Shown here: in pieces, positions 62,379 through 64,000 of the stretch
Layout of the letters: each line of letters opens with the position of its first letter
Numbering within the stretch: position 1 is the stretch's first letter
DNA from: Bordetella trematum
GTDB taxonomy: Bacteria > Pseudomonadota > Gammaproteobacteria > Burkholderiales > Burkholderiaceae_B
Assembly (NCBI RefSeq): GCF_900078335.1
Contig: NZ_FKBR01000019.1
Coordinates: 406,634-470,633, forward strand
Length of the DNA stretch: 64,000 bases
Direction: 5' to 3'
Program-made: the position numbers and the translations under genes
Notes under the pieces: generated by a model
Told to the model about the DNA's origin: nothing
Databases searched by the model: none
Seen by the model: the letters and a program-made list of their open reading frames with translations, nothing else

Positions 62379-64000
62379 GCCGCGTCGCCGCCTTCACGCT
62401 TGATCTGTTGCAGTTCCTGCAGGATCTGTTTCTGCGACAGCATGGACAGATCCACCACCTCACGTGCCTGCGCCACGTAATAGGCCAGCTGCTCGTCGCT
62501 GCGGGCCAGCGACTGGCCCAGCGCGCCCTCGATGCGTTCGAGTTGGATCAACAGTTTTTCATTGGCCTGACCGAAGTGCGCGACGGCTGCGCCGAAAGCC
62601 TCGCCCAGGCTGGCGACCTCGACCGCGGCCCCCTCGATCTGGCCCGCCGTCTCGTTCAGTTGGCGGGCCTTGTCTTCCACCTGGGCGGCGAATTGTTCGC
62701 TGGCGCGTCCCATCAGTTCGGCCGAAGCGGCCACCAGCGCGTCGATGGCCTGGCGTTGTTCGCCGCTGGCATGGTTGATGGCGGCCAGCAAGGTGTCCAC
62801 GGTCTGCAGCAGATGGCCGCGCTCCTGCAGCATCGCGTTGTCGCGCGCCAGGCTGTCGCTGAGCTGCTGGCGCAGTTCCGCGAGCATTTCGGTGGCGGCC
62901 TTGGGAGCCTGCGAGGCGGCTTCCAGCAGGCGTTCGATTTCGCCGATGGTCTGGCGCGACTGGTGTTCGGCCTGGGTGGTGATGTCATGCACGGCGGCGG
63001 CGAAACGATCGCAGATTTCCTGCTGGCGCGCCAACGTGCGGGTGCCGGTGTCTTCCCATTCGGTGCGCAGCGCAGCGGCCACGCCGGCCAGGGACGTTGT
63101 CCAGGCCGACAGGCGCGCCTCATCGCGGGCGGCCAGTTCGCCGTGCAGACGTCCGTGAGCCTGGTCGACGGTGGCCAGCAAAGCCTGCGACTGTTCGGCA
63201 AAGCGATCTGCGTTGGCTTGCTGCGCCAGTTGCTGGGCTTGCAGCAGCGCCTGCCCCGCGGCTTCGTGGCGCGCCAGCGCCTGCTGCCAAAGCTCGGCCA
63301 GCTGGCCGGCGCTCTGGTCCATGCGGGCCGCGATCTCGGCGGCCATCTCGGCCGAACGCGCGGCAAAAGCCTGGGTGTGAGCTTGCAGCGCGTCGCGCTG
63401 AGTCTCGGCCTGGGCCTGCTGGGTCTGTTGCTGCGCCTGCAGGGCAGCATGCCAGTCCTGCAGGGCGCCGGCGGTGCCTTCGGCCACGGCGCGGGCCGTG
63501 CCGTCCAGGCGGGCGCTCATGTCCGTCAGCAGGCTGGCCGATCGCTGTTCGAAATCGGCGGCGACCTGCGCCAGGGCCTGAGCCATCCGGTCGGTCAGCG
63601 CGCCTTGGTTCTGTTGTTGTTCCTGCAGCGCCTGCTGCCAGCTGTGCAAGGCCTCCTGCACCTGGCCGGACACCGTGGCGGCGCTGTCATCCAAGCGTTG
63701 CGCCACGCGCTGCACCAAAGCCTGCGAACGCTCCTCGAACTGGTTGCCAAAGCGCGCCAGCGCGCCTTCCAGGGCCTCGGCCTGCGCCTGCTGGGCGGTC
63801 TGCTGGCTGTCCAGCGCCTGGCGCCAGTGGCCCGTCATGGCGGCCGTGGCGGCGGCGATCTGTGTCGTGCTGTCGCTCAGCTGGCTCGACACCGTGCCGA
63901 CCAGAGCGCTCGTGCGGGCGTCGAAGCCGCTGGCGAACTCTTCCAGCGTGCCGCGCAGGTCCTGGTTGAGGCTCTGGTGGGCGGCCTGCTGCGCGGCCAG
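62375..64000 (-). CDS. DUF802 family protein, C-terminal part (runs off the window)
   Basis: The frame is open to the window edge, so only the last 541 residues are visible and the start lies beyond 64000. The visible part is almost entirely helical, rich in Ala, Gln, Glu and Arg, with no membrane segment. It shows a 62-residue repeat marked by W followed by Q/A-A-L (Trp at 23, 85, 147, then 202, 264, counting from the Met at 63892). The end is LAYYVAQAREVVDLSMLSQKQ. Family members carry membrane helices near the N-terminus, as I remember. A long coiled cytoplasmic tail beside a MotB-like partner recalls ZorA. Confidence 0.82.
   Translation of the reverse strand: MAAQQAAHQSLNQDLRGTLEEFASGFDARTSALVGTVSSQLSDSTTQIAAATAAMTGHWRQALDSQQTAQQAQAEALEGALARFGNQFEERSQALVQRVAQRLDDSAATVSGQVQEALHSWQQALQEQQQNQGALTDRMAQALAQVAADFEQRSASLLTDMSARLDGTARAVAEGTAGALQDWHAALQAQQQTQQAQAETQRDALQAHTQAFAARSAEMAAEIAARMDQSAGQLAELWQQALARHEAAGQALLQAQQLAQQANADRFAEQSQALLATVDQAHGRLHGELAARDEARLSAWTTSLAGVAAALRTEWEDTGTRTLARQQEICDRFAAAVHDITTQAEHQSRQTIGEIERLLEAASQAPKAATEMLAELRQQLSDSLARDNAMLQERGHLLQTVDTLLAAINHASGEQRQAIDALVAASAELMGRASEQFAAQVEDKARQLNETAGQIEGAAVEVASLGEAFGAAVAHFGQANEKLLIQLERIEGALGQSLARSDEQLAYYVAQAREVVDLSMLSQKQILQELQQIKREGGDAA

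Overview
The window is GC-rich, gene-dense chromosomal DNA of a beta-proteobacterium, most likely Alcaligenaceae (Bordetella/Achromobacter type). The evidence is three orphan Bug/TctC-type periplasmic binding proteins, a Liv-type ABC system with hydantoinase/oxoprolinase genes, a D-aminoacylase very close to the one I remember from Alcaligenes A-6, and a DUF802/OmpA/DUF2894 module. I see no rRNA, tRNA, CRISPR, insertion sequence, phage gene or plasmid function. The content is dominated by uptake and catabolism of amino acids, peptides and organic acids, with each transport cluster next to its own regulator.

Layout. 1-2.8 kb: amidohydrolase and metY. 2.8-12.35 kb (-): an eight-gene operon, livK-livH-livM-livG-livF, a beta-amino-acid-aminotransferase-like gene, hyuA and hyuB, controlled by a divergent IclR gene (12.5-13.3 kb). 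13.3-16.1 kb (-): TAXI lipoprotein and GltS-type symporter. 16.2-18.8 kb: nucleotidyltransferase, GNAT acetyltransferase, Bug protein. 19-26.3 kb (-): LacI regulator downstream of an M20 peptidase plus peptide ABC operon. 26.6-29.5 kb (-): Ssu/Tau-type ABC operon ending in a DsrE-like gene. 29.6-36.3 kb: hydrolase, nitroreductase-like gene, large winged-helix/ATPase regulator divergent from an MFS exporter, and yghU. 36.4-39.7 kb (-): LysR, carboxylesterase, Bug.

39.9-51.5 kb (+): an 11-gene cluster in one direction: DauA-like D-amino-acid dehydrogenase, RidA, M81 (MlrC-like) peptidase, a full peptide ABC transporter, D-aminoacylase, N-carbamoyl-D-amino-acid hydrolase and an XRE-cupin regulator. 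Read together it is a scavenging route for D-amino-acid-containing peptides, N-acyl- and N-carbamoyl-D-amino acids, ending in oxidative deamination and RidA-assisted imine hydrolysis.

51.5-55.5 kb: DUF779 gene, aldehyde dehydrogenase and divergent AcoR-type activator, with a near-consensus sigma-54 promoter and palindromic upstream sites. 55.5-58.4 kb: cyclase-family hydrolase divergent from an IclR-Bug pair. 58.7-61.1 kb: branched-chain aminotransferase and an uncharacterised membrane protein. 61.1-64 kb (-): DUF2894, a MotB/OmpA-like protein and the C-terminal part of a DUF802 protein with a long, 62-residue-periodic coiled tail. This last module looks like a Zorya/MotAB-type stator machine, runs off the right edge, and is the best candidate here for an undescribed system.
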